Below, piece after piece: positions 7,291 through 8,765 of a DNA stretch of 8,765 nt (the first letter of the stretch is position 1; every line of letters starts with the position of its first letter). The DNA is from Sutterella sp. (lineage in GTDB: Bacteria > Pseudomonadota > Gammaproteobacteria > Burkholderiales > Burkholderiaceae_F), in assembly GCA_019410445.1 (NCBI GenBank), contig DXSO01000051.1:1577-10341 (forward strand). Direction: 5' to 3'. The translations under genes and the position numbers were made by a program. The notes beneath the pieces were generated by a model. It was not told where the DNA came from. It did no database searches and saw only the letters and a program-made list of their open reading frames with translations.

Positions 7291-7330
7291 ACAACAAAAA
7301 GCCGCTGCATCTTTTCAGACACAACGGCTT
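7291..7330 (-). terminator. Intrinsic terminator of the rpmB-rpmG operon
   Basis: Read on the - strand, 7330-7318 pairs with 7311-7299 in a 13-bp stem that includes three G-T pairs (core AAGCCG/CGGCTT) around a TGAAAA loop. It is followed by a T-rich stretch (complement of 7291-7300). It lies about 50 bases after the rpmG stop. Confidence 0.8.
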
Positions 7331-7344
7331 GAAGACGTCATCGC

Positions 7345-7360
7345 CGGAAATTACTTTCCG
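7345..7360 (-). repeat. Small hairpin between rpmG and its terminator
   Basis: CGGAAA (7345-7350) and TTTCCG (7355-7360) are exact inverted repeats around four bases. With no T-tract it is not itself a terminator; it may protect the 3' end of the rpmB-rpmG message or be chance. Confidence 0.35.
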
Positions 7361-7381
7361 ACAGGAAGACTCAACGGCGTA

Positions 7382-7549
7382 TTAACGCAGCTTGACTTCC
7401 TTGAAGTTGACGTGCTTGCGAGCAACCGGATCGTACATGTTACGTTCAAGCTTGCCCGTGGAATTCTTCTTGTTCTTCGTCGTGGTGACGAAGTAGCCGG
7501 TACCGGCAGTCGATTCCATCTTGATGATTTCGCGTGCACCCTTTGCCAT
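7382..7549 (-). CDS. rpmG: 50S ribosomal protein L33
   Basis: A 55-residue large-subunit protein located near the E site; the length equals E. coli L33. The start MAKGAREIIKM, the central GTGYFVTTTKNKKN and the ending DPVARKHVNFKEVKLR match the family along the whole length. It has no cysteine, so it is the zinc-independent form. GGAG (7561-7558 on the - strand) lies 8 bases before the ATG. It follows rpmB after 16 bases in the same direction, the usual bacterial order, and is surely cotranscribed. The CDS is highly basic, as expected for an rRNA-binding protein. The longer frames covering this region on the + strand are shadows. Confidence 0.97.
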   Translation of the reverse strand: MAKGAREIIKMESTAGTGYFVTTTKNKKNSTGKLERNMYDPVARKHVNFKEVKLR

Positions 7550-7565
7550 GGTTCAATCTCCAATA

Positions 7566-7799
7566 TTAGATTTCGCCGCGGGCGCGAAGATCCGCGAGAA
7601 CCGCATCGATACCAACTTTATCGACAGTGCGCAGGCCAGCCGTCGTCAAACGCAGGCGGACCCAACGGTTTTCACTCTCGACCCAGAAGCGACGATACTG
7701 CAGGTTCGGCATGAAACGACGCTTGGTCTTGTTGTTCGCGTGCGAGACTTGATGGCCGACCATCGGCGACTTGCCGGTGACTTGACACACTCGTGCCAT
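7566..7799 (-). CDS. rpmB: 50S ribosomal protein L28
   Basis: A 77-residue large-subunit protein, one shorter than E. coli L28. The start MARVCQVTGKSPMVGHQVSHANNKTKRRFMPNLQ and the ending GIDAVLADLRARGEI are diagnostic. It has a single cysteine (C5), so no zinc-ribbon pairs. GGGAG (7810-7806 on the - strand) lies 6 bases before the ATG. It is the first gene of the rpmB-rpmG operon, driven by a strong promoter about 90 bases upstream with a structured leader between. Divergent from ispH. Confidence 0.97.
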   Translation of the reverse strand: MARVCQVTGKSPMVGHQVSHANNKTKRRFMPNLQYRRFWVESENRWVRLRLTTAGLRTVDKVGIDAVLADLRARGEI

Positions 7800-7805
7800 C
7801 GCTAA

Positions 7806-7810
7806 CTCCC
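7806..7810 (-). promoter_or_regulatory. Shine-Dalgarno of rpmB
   Basis: GGGAG on the - strand, 6 bases before the ATG, confirms the L28 start. It lies just after the T-tracts of the leader hairpin, so folding upstream could affect how many transcripts reach it. Confidence 0.75.
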
Positions 7811-7818
7811 GTAATAAG

Positions 7819-7870
7819 AAAAAAAGTTAAAAACGCTTCACGCATCGCCGTTTCATTCAAAAGCGTGAGC
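7819..7870 (-). promoter_or_regulatory. Leader hairpin and T-tract before rpmB, possible attenuator
   Basis: On the - strand GCTCACGC (7870-7863) pairs with GCGTGAAGC (7843-7835) with one bulged base and a 19-base loop. It is followed by G, five T, AAC and seven T (7834-7819). This has the shape of an intrinsic terminator inside the 5' leader. The stem is imperfect and the loop large, so it could equally be an AT-rich spacer before the ribosome binding site. Confidence 0.4.
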
Positions 7871-7890
7871 GCGAAAATCGAAAGACAATT

Positions 7891-7919
7891 ATTATACGAC
7901 AAAAAGAAACCCTTGCCAA
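7891..7919 (-). promoter_or_regulatory. Sigma70 promoter of rpmB-rpmG
   Basis: On the - strand TTGGCA (7919-7914) and a perfect TATAAT (7896-7891) are separated by exactly 17 bases. Transcription should begin near 7884, giving a leader of 80-90 bases before L28. Such a near-consensus promoter fits a highly expressed ribosomal protein operon. A TTGCC/GGCAA inverted repeat overlaps the -35 box. Confidence 0.88.
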
Positions 7920-7965
7920 GCATCCGGCAAAGATTTTTATGCTTCGGCTTCTTCCGCGAGAGATG

Positions 7966-7995
7966 AATGCCGATTTTCTGTCGCGGAGCGGCATT
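7966..7995. repeat. Inverted repeat AATGCCG / CGGCATT
   Basis: Exact 7-base arms (7966-7972 and 7989-7995) with a 16-base loop. A second repeat, CCGCGA (7954-7959) with TCGCGG (7981-7986), interlocks with it, so the two hairpins exclude each other. No T-tract follows on either strand. Function unknown. Confidence 0.35.
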
Positions 7996-8100
7996 GTACT
8001 GAAATTGAAGAAAATTTCCAAATACACGCTCTTGCCGCACTCCGCAAAAAGCCCAGAAAGCCCGTCGTACGGAGAAAAGTCTTCCGCGCTTTTCCTTCAT

Positions 8101-8115
8101 CGCAACAATGTTGCG
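8101..8115. repeat. 15-base palindrome, possible operator
   Basis: CGCAACA and TGTTGCG are exact inverted 7-base arms around one central A. It lies about 70 bases upstream of the probable ispH -10 box. The tight, symmetrical form suggests a dimeric protein binding site rather than an RNA hairpin. The binding protein cannot be named. Confidence 0.35.
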
Positions 8116-8159
8116 TGTGCGTCTTCAGTGCGCCCAACCCCTCCAACAAAACAACAAGA

Positions 8160-8190
8160 ACGACAGACTTCCTTCATCCTTTGCGATAAT
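8160..8190 (+). promoter_or_regulatory. Probable ispH promoter, extended -10
   Basis: GATAAT (8185-8190) preceded by TG at 8182-8183 gives an extended -10 element. The only -35-like hexamer, ACGACA (8160-8165), is at a 19-base spacing, which is tolerated with an extended -10. Transcription would start near 8197, about 30 bases before the ispH start codon. Confidence 0.45.
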
Positions 8191-8227
8191 GGCGCTCAGA
8201 CAAAGCAACCACTTTCCATTACTACGT

Positions 8228-8765
8228 ATGCAAGTCATCCTCGCTCAGCCGCGCGGTTTTTGCGCGGGCGTCAAGCGCGCCATTGAAATCGTCTCGCGCG
8301 CCATTGAAGTTTACGGAGCCCCCCTGTATGTACGCCATGAAATCGTACATAACCGTACCGTCGTCGAGGAGCTCAAAGCCAAAGGCGCTATTTTCGTCGA
8401 CGACATTGCTCAGGTTCCCGACGGCGCCACACTGATTTTTTCGGCTCACGGCGTACCGCGCAGCGTCTCCGAACAAGCACACGCCCGTCCTTTGCGCATT
8501 TTCGACGCCACCTGTCCTTTGGTTACCAAAGTGCACCGCCAGGTCGTCAAACTGCACAACAACGGCAAAAAGATCATCATGATCGGACACGCCGGACACC
8601 CGGAAGTCGAAGGCACCATGGGGCAGATTGATGACGGCATTTTTTTGGTTGAGTCCGTAGAAGCGGTCAATGCGCTTGAGCTCGACAACACCTCTCAAGA
8701 CTTGAGCTACGTAACGCAGACAACGATTTCGGTTGACGACGCCGCTGAAGTCATCGGTGCACTCA
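8228..8765 (+). CDS. ispH: 4-hydroxy-3-methylbut-2-enyl diphosphate reductase IspH (LytB), 5' part
   Basis: [4Fe-4S] enzyme that makes IPP and DMAPP from HMBPP in the last step of the non-mevalonate isoprenoid pathway. The first 179 codons are present and open to the right edge; E. coli IspH has 316 residues, so about 55-60% is here. Seen: MQVILAQPRGFCAGVKRAIE with cluster ligand C12, H41 (EIVHNR), H74 (FSAHGV), cluster ligand C96 (FDATCPLVTKVH), H124 and catalytic E126 (GHAGHPEVEGT), and TQTTIS near 163-168. The positions of C12, H41, H74, C96, H124 and E126 equal those of the E. coli enzyme. The third cluster cysteine (near 197) lies beyond the window. ATG 8228 is set by homology; no Shine-Dalgarno is visible before it. 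It is divergent from rpmB-rpmG, and no fkpB or radC gene lies next to it on the left. Confidence 0.97.
   Translation, partial: MQVILAQPRGFCAGVKRAIEIVSRAIEVYGAPLYVRHEIVHNRTVVEELKAKGAIFVDDIAQVPDGATLIFSAHGVPRSVSEQAHARPLRIFDATCPLVTKVHRQVVKLHNNGKKIIMIGHAGHPEVEGTMGQIDDGIFLVESVEAVNALELDNTSQDLSYVTQTTISVDDAAEVIGAL

Larger units (their letters stand above)
7920..8227. other. Divergent intergenic region rpmB-ispH without a convincing gene
   Basis: About 310 bases between the rpmB promoter and ispH. Frames of 70-140 codons exist on both strands but show no known motif, have low-complexity or odd composition, and run across rpmB, its promoter or ispH, so I call none of them. The stretch contains two notable inverted repeats (7966-7995 and 8101-8115) and, at its right end, a probable ispH promoter. 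No RNA gene was recognised. Confidence 0.55.

Noticed and set aside
7052..7714. 220-codon + strand frame across the end of the 127-residue gene, two terminators and antisense rpmG/rpmB
   Set aside because: It crosses two strong terminators and the antisense of two ribosomal protein genes; not a real gene.
7937..8149. 70-codon - strand frame in the rpmB-ispH gap
   Set aside because: No motif, no Shine-Dalgarno and no support beyond being open.
7939..8286. 115-codon + strand frame in the rpmB-ispH gap
   Set aside because: It runs into ispH in another frame, is low in complexity, and shows no FKBP or RadC motif.

Overview
This is an ordinary chromosomal window from a Gram-negative bacterium, moderately GC-rich by eye. 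The combination of an AcrAB-type RND pump, tcdA, an rpmB-rpmG pair and a proteobacterial-type ispH points to a proteobacterium. A betaproteobacterium (Burkholderiales, possibly Sutterella-like) is my best guess; this is inference from gene families and composition, not a database result. I see no insertion sequence, phage gene, CRISPR array, tRNA or rRNA, and no clear new system.

Layout on the + strand, left to right. The window opens inside a large three-domain M24 (aminopeptidase P) metallopeptidase whose 5' half lies outside. After a 217-base gap comes an RND efflux operon: a lipoprotein adaptor (1066-2175) and an inner-membrane permease (2194-5379). A tcdA gene follows (5381-6157), starting one base after the permease stop, and then a single-domain universal stress protein (6195-6629) closed by a strong intrinsic terminator (6660-6692). 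A 115-base gap rich in perfect dyads precedes an unrecognised 127-residue gene (6808-7191), which has its own terminator (7218-7250).

On the - strand, rpmB (L28) and rpmG (L33) form a short ribosomal operon at 7799-7382. It has a near-consensus sigma70 promoter (7919-7891), an 80-90 base leader containing a hairpin followed by a T-tract, and a terminator (7330-7291) that faces the one from the + strand gene. About 310 bases without a convincing gene (7920-8227) separate it from the divergent ispH, which starts at 8228 and runs off the right edge after 179 codons.

How the genes work together: the adaptor and permease make a tripartite drug/proton antiporter that needs a TolC-type outer-membrane channel not seen here. 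TcdA (tRNA ct6A37 formation), L28 and L33 serve translation, and IspH makes isoprenoid precursors. The points most worth a second look are the acrB/tcdA coupling, the leader hairpin of rpmB, the dyads before the unknown gene, the altered phenylalanine trap of the permease, and the gene-poor rpmB-ispH gap.
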